From contig DDAD01000094.1 of assembly GCA_002333205.1 (NCBI GenBank), positions 15,601 through 29,567 of the forward strand: a stretch of 13,967 nucleotides of DNA. The letters are read 5' to 3'. The translations under genes were made by a program, and so were the position numbers. Below the pieces are notes generated by a model, which saw only the letters and a program-made list of their open reading frames with translations, had not been told where the DNA came from and made no database searches. Below, piece after piece: positions 7,629 to 13,528 of this stretch. Every line of letters starts with the position of its first letter. The stretch's first letter is position 1. This DNA comes from Pedobacter sp. UBA2067. GTDB taxonomy: Bacteria; Bacteroidota; Bacteroidia; Sphingobacteriales; Sphingobacteriaceae.

Positions 7629-8297
7629 GTGCTAACTAAGCAGCAGCACGTACTACAGAGCCAAAAATATGATATTCCGATCTGGGGAACGGATAGATTT
7701 ACCACGAATTACTGGCGGGCGACGAACTCGCCTATCGTGAACGAAACCGGTGATGTAGCGTGCATTGTGCATGTCACTTTAGATATCACCAGCGCAGTAG
7801 AAGCAGCTCAGAAAGAACGGTTTGCCTTCGAGTTAGCCGAGGCGCGGAGAAAGGCAACAGAGGAAATCCAAGAAAGGCTGCGCTTGGCCGTTGATTCCGC
7901 ACAACTTGGAACATGGCATGTTGATGTGCAAACGCGTGCTTTTACGACTTCAGCACGGTTCAAAGAGCTGTACGGCTATAACCCGGAGGAAGAATTAACT
8001 TTTGACGATGCGATAGCCTGCATCAAAGAGGAATATCGTGATAATGTTCTTCAGGGAATGGAAGCTGCTATTACCGAAAATAAGCCTTATGATCTGGAAT
8101 ATCCTGTGATTGGGCGTCAGGACAGTACCCCTCGCTGGATAAGAGCAACAGGCAAGCGGTATGACGGGCAAGATGGCCGTACAGCAAACTTATCGGGAAC
8201 AATTATGGATATCACCGAAAAAAACTACAAGATCTGCGCAAAAATGATTTTCTCTCCATTGCCAGTCATGAACTTAAAACCCCACTTACAACATTGA
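7629..8297 (+). CDS. PAS-domain histidine kinase, sensor part (5'-truncated; frame breaks before the H-box)
   Basis: Sensor half of a cytoplasmic PAS histidine kinase. The frame is open from 7557, after TAG at 7554-7556. Family-like sequence begins at about 7596 (VQALRDSLTQAV), upstream of the nominal GTG at 7629. That segment plus QKYDIPI...NYWRATNSPIV...VTLDITSAVEA is the second half of a PAS/PAC domain, so the first half is missing. A coiled-coil linker follows (about 55-85), then a complete PAS_3 domain (about 85-195; LGTWHVDV, KELYGYNPEE, GTIMDITEK). After ITEK the frame runs into unrelated residues and stops at 8297. The kinase continues in the -1 frame from 8225. There is no in-frame ATG before the PAS_3 domain. 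It is probably a decaying gene, or one needing frameshifting; a sequencing error in the A-run is also possible. No response-regulator partner lies nearby. Confidence 0.75.
   Translation: MLTKQQHVLQSQKYDIPIWGTDRFTTNYWRATNSPIVNETGDVACIVHVTLDITSAVEAAQKERFAFELAEARRKATEEIQERLRLAVDSAQLGTWHVDVQTRAFTTSARFKELYGYNPEEELTFDDAIACIKEEYRDNVLQGMEAAITENKPYDLEYPVIGRQDSTPRWIRATGKRYDGQDGRTANLSGTIMDITEKNYKICAKMIFSPLPVMNLKPHLQH
8219..8225 (+). other. A_AAA_AAC heptamer at the histidine-kinase frame junction
   Basis: The zero frame reads GAA (8217) AAA (8220) AAC (8223), so bases 8219-8225 are a canonical X_XXY_YYZ slippery heptamer in the correct phase. Slipping back by one base makes the next codon CTA at 8225. 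This opens LQDLRKNDFLSIASHELKTPL, the normal HisKA start with the phospho-accepting His codon at 8267-8269. The same result would come from one A lost from an original run of eight, by mutation or sequencing error. Confidence 0.5.
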
Positions 8298-8902
8298 AAG
8301 GATACTTGCAGCTCATTAAGGAATTGAAGCACAAGCCTACATCACCCCTGTTGCCAAAAGTTATTGATCAGGCCAACAAAAGTATGGAAAAGGTAAACTC
8401 GCTGGTCAATCATCTGCTCAACATCAGCCGCATTACCGAGGGCAAAATGAAGCTGAATTTATCGCGTTTCCTCATGGCCGATCTCATTAAAGATTGCTGT
8501 GAACATATTGCCAGTTCAGGAACGCACCAGATTGTTGTAGAGGGTGACACCACGTTGAATGTATATGCAGATAGGGATCGGGTGGAGCAAGTTGTCATCA
8601 ACTTTGTTAATAATGCCATAAAATATGCACCCGATTCTTACCGTATCATTATTAGAATAGAGAAGACGGACAAAATGGTGAAGATATCGGTACAGGACTT
8701 CGGACCAGGCATTGCTAAAAACCACCTAACCCAACTTTTTGACCGTTATTACCGCGTTGATGCTATAGGTAGACCCAACTCCGGTTTAGGGCTAGGTCTA
8801 TATATCAGTGCAGAGATTGTCAAACTCCACGGTGGCGAGATCGGCGTGATCAGTGAACCGGGTCATGGGAGCACATTTTGGTTTACCTTACCGCTAAATT
8901 AA
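8225..8902 (+). CDS. Histidine kinase catalytic part (HisKA + HATPase_c), in the -1 frame of the sensor part
   Basis: Catalytic half of the same kinase. Starting at CTA 8225, the dimerisation and phosphoacceptor helix reads LRKNDFLSIASHELKTPLTTLKGYLQ, with the phosphoacceptor His at 8267. The ATPase domain then has the N-box NFVNNAIKYAP, G1 box DFGPGI, F-box-like FDRYYRV and G2 box GLGLGLYIS, ending normally with GHGSTFWFTLPLN. All ATP-binding boxes look intact. The only nominal start is TTG at 8294, which would cut off the H-box, so an independent product from there could not autophosphorylate in the usual way. The conserved boxes suggest that the frame break is recent, tolerated, or corrected by frameshifting. 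Nothing like a ribosome site precedes the TTG. Confidence 0.78.
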   Translation, partial: LQDLRKNDFLSIASHELKTPLTTLKGYLQLIKELKHKPTSPLLPKVIDQANKSMEKVNSLVNHLLNISRITEGKMKLNLSRFLMADLIKDCCEHIASSGTHQIVVEGDTTLNVYADRDRVEQVVINFVNNAIKYAPDSYRIIIRIEKTDKMVKISVQDFGPGIAKNHLTQLFDRYYRVDAIGRPNSGLGLGLYISAEIVKLHGGEIGVISEPGHGSTFWFTLPLN

Positions 8903-9509
8903 GTGCGTTAGCTATTCTGTAATTTAACACATATCGAACTGTCAACTGGGCAAATACTTTGTTTCACACCAGTTTGAAACACAAAAAAATGTTAGAATTT
9001 GAAACTTAGATTTATCTCGAAAACCCACCTATTATAAAGAGTTATTATAAGGAGAATACCTGTATAGTGAGCACAAGCAAAAGATTCGTCGTAAAAAACG
9101 AAGCTTAACCCTCTCCTATCAGAGTTGAGCCACCAGATATCAATAGGATTATAGTATACCGACCTAGATTGCATATGTTTTCTTTTAGCTGTAATTTACT
9201 CAGGTAATCCCAGATACAATAAAAAAGAGAAAATTGCCTGTCCCGGAAGATAAACTTTACCCACGTTGGCCTTAAGCATCACAATGAAAGCTATTGATGC
9301 AGTGATATCTGCTATAAACCTAAAGGTATCAAACTCCAACTACTTGCTGAAGGATATAAGAAGGTTATGTTACCTGGCGGCGAGATTCATATTGATTTCC
9401 GAATGGAATGACTAAGGAATCGTCAATTTGGCTTGCTAAACTACCGATAAGAATAATTCGCCTCATTATATGTTGTCGAATTTTGCATCATACAAGTAAA
9501 CAAAATATC
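8903..9509. other. 607-nt stretch without a convincing gene, possibly holding coding debris
   Basis: No open frame here has family-like sequence or a credible start. There is a run of short stops in all frames. A 37-codon stretch at 9298-9411 (+) contains GIKLQLLAEGYKKVMLPGG and ends in TGA; it looks more protein-like than its surroundings but I do not recognise it. At 8961-8980 the half-sites GTTTCA and TGAAAC face outward around 8 nt. I see no clear terminator after the kinase stop and no tRNA. The region may be a scar of past insertion or deletion, consistent with the truncated kinase beside it. Confidence 0.5.
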
Positions 9510-10316
9510 ATGCAAAAAACAATTTTTATTACCGGAGCCTCCTCCGGGCTAGGTAAAGCAGCAGCAAAATTATTTCAGGCTAGTGGGTGGAAGGTAATCG
9601 CAACGATGCGTAAACCCGAACAGGAAAACGACTTGAAGGAACTTCCCAATGTAACCGTCGTTCAATTGGATGTTACAGATACGGAAGAGATAAAAAATAC
9701 GATATCAAATATTTTGAAGTCAGATTCTGTTGATGTGGTCTTGAACAACGCTGGTTATGGTTTGATTGGGCCTTTGGAAGCCTTTACAGATGAACAGATT
9801 CAGACGCAGGTACAGACCAATTTATTCGGCGTCATCAATGTGACAAGGGCATTCGTCTCATATTTTAGGGAAAGAAAAAGCGGTACGTTCATCAATATTA
9901 CCAGTACATTCGGTCTATTGGGATACCCAACGTGCTCCATTTACAATGCTGCGAAGTTTGCTGTCGACGGTTTTTCAGAAGGTCTGGCTTACGAATTGGC
10001 CCAATTCGGGGTTAAAGTGAAGGTAGTAGCTCCCGGCGGGATGCACACTGACTTCGCAGGAAGATCTTTGCAGGGAGGAATGCACGAAGCATACGGTCAA
10101 CTCGTGGCTAAGGTTAGTGAAGGGTATAGCGATGAGCAGGTTGCCAGCTACACAAAAGCAGAAGATGTAGCCAAAATCATCTATGATGCAGCCACCGATG
10201 ACAAAGAACAGCTGAGATATATTGCAGGTAATGATGCTGTCGAACTTTATAAAGAACGCCTTGAACTAAGCCCTGAGGGACAATTCGAAAAAATTCGCCC
10301 CCAGTTTATATTTTAA
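9510..10316 (+). CDS. Classical short-chain dehydrogenase/reductase (SDR 1)
   Basis: A 268-residue NAD(P)-dependent oxidoreductase. It has TGASSGLG (8-15), NNAG (79-82), the structural Asn in TNLFG (N104), catalytic S132 in NITSTFG, and Y145/K149 in YNAAK, so the catalytic tetrad is complete. ATMRK after the second strand hints at NADP(H) preference. The start is taken at ATG 9510 because MQKTIFITGASSG is the normal SDR N-terminus. An upstream in-frame ATG at 9408 would add 34 residues unlike the family. The gene is followed after 74 nt by the AraC regulator on the same strand, a pairing common in Bacteroidota accessory regions. It has none of the TGAAAC palindromes and is not a close copy of the two SDRs further right. 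The substrate is unknown. Confidence 0.93.
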   Translation: MQKTIFITGASSGLGKAAAKLFQASGWKVIATMRKPEQENDLKELPNVTVVQLDVTDTEEIKNTISNILKSDSVDVVLNNAGYGLIGPLEAFTDEQIQTQVQTNLFGVINVTRAFVSYFRERKSGTFINITSTFGLLGYPTCSIYNAAKFAVDGFSEGLAYELAQFGVKVKVVAPGGMHTDFAGRSLQGGMHEAYGQLVAKVSEGYSDEQVASYTKAEDVAKIIYDAATDDKEQLRYIAGNDAVELYKERLELSPEGQFEKIRPQFIF

Positions 10317-10378
10317 CACAGATATAGTCCTTTCTGCCTATTATTAGTTGAGATAGGAATGGCTTCTTAGGAGATAAC

Positions 10379-10386
10379 TAAATTTG
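10379..10386 (+). promoter_or_regulatory. -7 promoter element (TAAATTTG) just before the AraC-family gene
   Basis: A perfect TAnnTTTG match ends 4 nt before the ATG at 10391. With the usual Bacteroidota spacing the transcript would start at about 10390, giving a leaderless mRNA. No TTTG lies 19 nt upstream, so the -33 element is weak or an activator is needed. Confidence 0.5.
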
Positions 10387-10390
10387 TACT

Positions 10391-11302
10391 ATGAAAAAAC
10401 AGCCGGTCATATTCAACTCCTTATCCCAATTGCATAAAGCGATGGGTCAGGCGGCTCCTACTCATCCGCTAATCAGCGTTATGAATTATGGTGATGCCCT
10501 GTTTGAACCAAAGGATTTTGAACAGGGTATTATCCTAAATTTTTACAAGATCTCTTTCAAGACCAATTTTTCGGGGAAGCTTAAATATGGTCAGGGATAT
10601 TACGATTTTGAAGAAGGCGGCATGTCATTCATTGCGCCTGGACAACTATTGAAAATGCAGGACGAAGAAGCCGACTATAGCGGAATGACACTCCATATCC
10701 ACCCTGATTTTTTAAGATCGTATCCTTTAAATTCGGGCATCAAGCAATTCGGTTTTTTCAGCTATTCTGCAGCCGAGGCTTTATATCTTTCGGAAAAAGA
10801 AAAAGCGGTAATCCTTAGCATTTACAGGTTCATCCAAGATGAACTAAACGAGCGTATTGATAAGTTCAGCCAGGATGTGATCATTTCGCAAATCGAAGTG
10901 CTTCTCAATTATGCCAACCGCTTTTATGACCGGCAATTTCTCACTAGAAAGGCCGTTAACAATGACCTGCTTGCCAGACTGGAACAGCTATTGGAAGAAT
11001 ATTTTAATAAGGACAGCTCATTAATTCAAGGCCTTCCTGCTGTGAACGGTATGGCGGAAAACTTAAATGTGACGCCAAGATACTTGAGCGATTTGCTGCG
11101 AAATCTTGTCGGATTGAATACCCAGCAATTTATTCATGAAAAAGTAATAGAAAAGGCAAAGGAATATCTTGCAAAGGATGGATTGACCATAGCTGAAATT
11201 GCTTATCACTTAGGATTTGAACATCCGCAGTCATTCAATAAGCTCTTTAAAAGTAAAACCTCCCTTTCCCCTTCAGATTATAAAAGACGTTTGCTGAATT
11301 AG
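10391..11302 (+). CDS. AraC-family transcriptional regulator
   Basis: A 303-residue DNA-binding regulator. The C-terminal HTH_18 domain has two helix-turn-helix units: about 220-241 (AENLNVTPRYLSDLLRNLVG) and about 265-286 (LTIAEIAYHLGFEHPQSFNKLF), followed by the family's KSKTSLSPSDYKRR ending. The N-terminal part (about 30-185) fits an AraC cupin-type ligand domain, with MSFIAPGQLLKM (a usual strand pair) and LHIHPDFL, and a helical linker. Complete start and stop are present. It lies between SDR 1 and the TetR gene, with 74 nt and 67 nt gaps. SDR 1 is the most natural target, but no repeated site supports this. The start is set by ATG 10391, directly after a -7 element. Confidence 0.94.
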   Translation: MKKQPVIFNSLSQLHKAMGQAAPTHPLISVMNYGDALFEPKDFEQGIILNFYKISFKTNFSGKLKYGQGYYDFEEGGMSFIAPGQLLKMQDEEADYSGMTLHIHPDFLRSYPLNSGIKQFGFFSYSAAEALYLSEKEKAVILSIYRFIQDELNERIDKFSQDVIISQIEVLLNYANRFYDRQFLTRKAVNNDLLARLEQLLEEYFNKDSSLIQGLPAVNGMAENLNVTPRYLSDLLRNLVGLNTQQFIHEKVIEKAKEYLAKDGLTIAEIAYHLGFEHPQSFNKLFKSKTSLSPSDYKRRLLN

Positions 11303-11323
11303 TTAAGATGCCTAAATTTTTAT

Positions 11324-11343
11324 TCTGAAATGAATGTTTCAGA
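11324..11343. promoter_or_regulatory. Palindromic operator O1 upstream of tetR-type gene
   Basis: A 7-bp inverted repeat (TCTGAAA / TTTCAGA) around TGAATG. Its core at 11326-11341 matches TGAAAC-N4-GTTTCA with one mismatch (TGAAAT in the left half). It ends 8 nt before the -7 element and covers the position of the -33 element, so a bound repressor would block polymerase. It is one of four similar sites and suggests autoregulation by the TetR protein. Confidence 0.65.
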
Positions 11344-11351
11344 TATTTCGT

Positions 11352-11359
11352 TATCTTTG
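11352..11359 (+). promoter_or_regulatory. -7 promoter element (TATCTTTG) of the TetR-family gene
   Basis: A perfect TAnnTTTG match 10 nt before the ATG at 11370, implying a leader of only about 7 nt. The -33 position is taken up by operator O1 and has no TTG there. Confidence 0.6.
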
Positions 11360-11369
11360 CAACTGAATT

Positions 11370-11948
11370 ATGGCAAGAAATGTTGAATTTGACGAGCAGT
11401 TAGCGGTTTCCAAGGCAATGGATGTGTTTTGGAGGAAAGGCTATAATGGTACCACGATGAGGGACCTGACCGAAGCAATGGGCATCAATAGCAGCAGCCT
11501 GTATAATACGATTGGCGATAAGCACGAACTTTTTATCCGGAGCATAAAGCATTACACGGAATCGCGGATGAAAGCAGCGATAAAGCAGTTGGAACCCATC
11601 AAATCTCCTATAAAAGCAATTGAAAAATTTATTCTTTCATCTGTTTATGTTATTACCAACGAACCCAACAGCTGCCTGGCCATCAAAACTACTTTTGAAG
11701 TAGCGACCACTGATGAGCAGGTGCAAAAAATCATTAAAGCAGACAATGATTTTACTTATAACCTTTTGAATGGTTTGGTCGAAAGAGCAATAGAAAAAGA
11801 GGAAATTAAAGTAAGCCAGGATGCATCAATGCTGACGGACTATATCATCAATCATTTTAGCGGCTGGCACGAATCATTCATTATCCATCATGACAAGGCA
11901 CGGATCAAGAATATGGCCACATTCCTGATCAAGCAATTGAACCAATAA
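11370..11948 (+). CDS. TetR/AcrR-family transcriptional regulator, likely repressor of the downstream cassette
   Basis: A 192-residue repressor. The N-terminal TetR DNA-binding domain (about 8-55) has VFWRKGYNGTTMRDLTEAMGINSSSLYNTIGDKHELF, with the HTH at about 28-49. The C-terminal domain is helical. NSCLAIKTTFE puts C102 where many relatives have GC(L/F)xxNTAxE; in NemR-like proteins a reactive cysteine senses electrophiles or quinones, so the same is possible here (inference). O1 lies in its own promoter, and three further copies of the palindrome precede the next three genes. The protein is therefore the best candidate to bind TGAAAC-N4-GTTTCA and regulate itself, the GyrI-like gene and the two tandem SDR genes. 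The next gene starts 46 nt after its stop. Confidence 0.93.
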   Translation: MARNVEFDEQLAVSKAMDVFWRKGYNGTTMRDLTEAMGINSSSLYNTIGDKHELFIRSIKHYTESRMKAAIKQLEPIKSPIKAIEKFILSSVYVITNEPNSCLAIKTTFEVATTDEQVQKIIKADNDFTYNLLNGLVERAIEKEEIKVSQDASMLTDYIINHFSGWHESFIIHHDKARIKNMATFLIKQLNQ

Positions 11949-11964
11949 TTTTTTTGGCTTAATC

Positions 11965-11980
11965 TGAAACAAATGTTTTA
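11965..11980. promoter_or_regulatory. Palindromic operator O2 upstream of the GyrI-like gene
   Basis: TGAAACAAATGTTTTA matches TGAAAC-N4-GTTTCA with one mismatch (GTTTTA in the right half). It begins 16 nt after the TetR stop and ends 14 nt before the next ATG. No TAnnTTTG follows it, so its promoter is unclear, or it acts as a roadblock or secondary site. Confidence 0.6.
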
Positions 11981-11994
11981 AAAATAAAAACAAA

Positions 11995-12612
11995 ATGAAT
12001 ATACTCAAGGCATACAAAAGCTACTATACGGCCAAAGAACAACCCGAGGTGGTGGAGATTGAAAACGCAAACTACCTTTCCATCCTGGGAAAAGGAAGCC
12101 CGGGAACTGCTGTTTTTTACGAAAAGAAAAAAGCGATAATAGAATTTTCAACTGCAATGGAGAACAATTATGCTGAAACAGATTTCGCATTTTCAAGCCA
12201 TGTGGTTGAAATCTTTTACTGGTTTGATGAGGAAAAAGTTGGATACGTAGATATCGGAAACTTCTATACAACAGTTGATCTTGATCTGCTTCACTATCGC
12301 ATTGTGATTAGAGTTCCTGAGTTTATCACCAGTGAAGCTATTAAACAAATTGCCAGGCTAAGACCGGATATTCCCTTTGCGAGGGATTTTGATTATTTCT
12401 GTTATACCGCGGGATCTTGTGTGCAGGTATTGCATAAGGGGCCCTTCGCAGGAGAATTGAAAACGCTGCCTGTACTTCAAAGATTTGCTACGGACAAGGG
12501 CTTAAAAAAATCTGGCATGCATCACGAAATTCACCTGACACATTTTGAACTGGGACAAAGTCAGGAACATCTGCAGACCATCCTGCGAGATCCCATAACA
12601 GAACACAAATAA
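11995..12612 (+). CDS. Stand-alone GyrI-like small-molecule-binding protein
   Basis: A 205-residue protein of the GyrI-like/SOUL-fold ligand-binding group, without a DNA-binding domain. Recognisable segments are the N-terminal YYTAKEQPEVVEIENANYLSI, the substrate-side GKGSPGTAVFYEKKKAIIEF, the central FARDFDYFCYTAGSCVQVLHKGPF and the C-terminal HHEIHLTHFELGQSQEHLQTILRDPI, which is typical of this family. Such proteins bind, and some hydrolyse, xenobiotic compounds; the domain also serves as ligand sensor in BmrR/Rob-type regulators. Its place directly after the TetR gene, with the same operator in between, suggests a sequestering or detoxifying protein induced by the compound that releases TetR (inference). 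The ligand is unknown. Confidence 0.88.
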   Translation: MNILKAYKSYYTAKEQPEVVEIENANYLSILGKGSPGTAVFYEKKKAIIEFSTAMENNYAETDFAFSSHVVEIFYWFDEEKVGYVDIGNFYTTVDLDLLHYRIVIRVPEFITSEAIKQIARLRPDIPFARDFDYFCYTAGSCVQVLHKGPFAGELKTLPVLQRFATDKGLKKSGMHHEIHLTHFELGQSQEHLQTILRDPITEHK

Positions 12613-12626
12613 TTTTTTGACCAAAT

Positions 12627-12644
12627 TTGAAACAAATGTTTCAA
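12627..12644. promoter_or_regulatory. Palindromic operator O3 upstream of SDR 2
   Basis: TTGAAAC-AAAT-GTTTCAA is a perfect 7-bp inverted repeat around 4 nt, the best match of the four sites. It lies 14 nt after the GyrI-like stop and 19 nt before the SDR 2 ATG. The surrounding spacer resembles the one holding O2: an AATAATTTTTT run before the site and an A-rich stretch with ACAAA after it. Confidence 0.7.
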
Positions 12645-12663
12645 TAATCATAACAAATCAATA

Positions 12664-13446
12664 ATGGAAAGATCAATAAAAGAACTATCGGGTAAACTAG
12701 CCTTGGTAACCGGTGGAACAAAAGGGATAGGAAAAGCCATTGCGGGTAAACTGGCCGCTTCGGGAGCAACGGTTGTAGTAACGGCTAGAAGACCATCCGA
12801 GGAGAAAATGGAACATCATTTTATAGCGGCAGACCTAACCGACAGTGGAGCTATAGCTGAGCTGACAAAAAAGCTGATCAATGAATATGGAACACCTGAT
12901 ATTCTGATCAATAATGTAGGAGGTACTTCCTCACCGGCTGGGGGATTTCAGATGCTCAGCGACGAAGATTGGAACAGGGATATTGAACTTAACCTGCTGG
13001 CTTCGATCAGACTGGATAAGGCCGTTGTTTCCAAGATGATCGAAAAGAAATCCGGAGCTGTTATCCACATTTCATCATTGAACGGCAAGATACCCTTGTA
13101 CCAATCCAATTTCTCCTATGGAGTAATGAAATCGGCCTTGAATGCCTACAGTAAGACGCTCGCTAATGAAGTTGCCAAGCACGGTATTCGCGTAAATACG
13201 GTTTCTCCGGGAATGGTGAGAACAACAGCTATGGAAACTTTTCTGGAGGGCTATGCACAGTCCATTGGCAAAACCGTTGCAGAAGCTTCACAACAAATTA
13301 TGGATGGGCTTGGCGGTGTGCCAATGAACCGTTTGGCCGAACCTGAAGAAATTGCAAATATGGTGGCTTTCCTGGTATCCGATGGTGCAGGATACATTAC
13401 TGGAGCCAATATACTCGTTGACGGAGGAACTTATCCAGCTGTTTAA
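12664..13446 (+). CDS. SDR-family oxidoreductase (SDR 2), first of a tandem pair
   Basis: A 260-residue classical SDR. It shows VTGGTKGIGKAIA (cofactor glycine motif 16-23), TARRP after the second strand (basic residues, hinting at NADP(H)), NNVGG (83-87), N110, HISSLNG (S138), the YxxxK pair Y152/K156 in SYGVMK, VSPGMVRT and the C-terminal GAGYITGANILVDGG. The third motif is NNVGG instead of the usual NNAGG, and the following paralogue has NNMGG, so this is a lineage feature rather than damage. Catalytic residues are complete. It resembles 3-oxoacyl-ACP-reductase-type SDRs, but such labels do not prove substrate. It is preceded by operator O3 and followed 82 nt later by a close paralogue with its own operator. 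Confidence 0.94.
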   Translation: MERSIKELSGKLALVTGGTKGIGKAIAGKLAASGATVVVTARRPSEEKMEHHFIAADLTDSGAIAELTKKLINEYGTPDILINNVGGTSSPAGGFQMLSDEDWNRDIELNLLASIRLDKAVVSKMIEKKSGAVIHISSLNGKIPLYQSNFSYGVMKSALNAYSKTLANEVAKHGIRVNTVSPGMVRTTAMETFLEGYAQSIGKTVAEASQQIMDGLGGVPMNRLAEPEEIANMVAFLVSDGAGYITGANILVDGGTYPAV

Positions 13447-13486
13447 TAGATAGTTGATTAAGAGATAAACTAAAAGCCTATATACG

Positions 13487-13504
13487 CTGAAACAGTCGTT
13501 TCAG
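13487..13504. promoter_or_regulatory. Palindromic operator O4 upstream of SDR 3
   Basis: CTGAAAC-AGTC-GTTTCAG is a perfect 7-bp inverted repeat around 4 nt, 24 nt before the ATG at 13529. The outer half-sites match O1-O3 while the spacer differs, as expected of a protein that reads the two arms. Confidence 0.7.
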
Positions 13505-13528
13505 TAAACGATTCAACTTAAATAGAAA

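Noticed and set aside
8294..8902. Independent small kinase gene starting at TTG 8294
   Set aside because: This start lies after the H-box and overlaps the sensor stop only by chance; the upstream codons 8225-8293 in the same frame encode the expected HisKA residues, so it is the second half of a split gene.
8958..9005. GTTTCA (8961-8966) and TGAAAC (8975-8980, and again at 9000-9005) as a fifth operator copy
   Set aside because: The half-sites face outward around an 8-nt spacer, unlike the inward 4-nt layout of the four good sites, and no gene starts nearby. It could also be a weak hairpin, but no T-run follows the stem on the plus strand.
9105..9142. Minus-strand tRNA D-arm look-alike (GGTGGCTCAACT...GATAGGAG)
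   Set aside because: The D-stem does not pair properly and no anticodon arm, T-arm or acceptor stem can be folded around it.
9408..9509. N-terminal extension of SDR 1 from the in-frame ATG at 9408
   Set aside because: The extra 34 residues do not look like an SDR N-terminus or a convincing signal peptide, while ATG 9510 gives the normal start a few residues before TGASSGLG.
10337..10357. CCTAT...ATAGG hairpin after SDR 1 as a terminator
   Set aside because: Only 5 bp with an 11-nt loop and no T-run.
11942..11957. CCAA...TTGG with T-run after the TetR stop as an intrinsic terminator
   Set aside because: The stem has only 4 bp and the Ts are in the loop, not after the stem.
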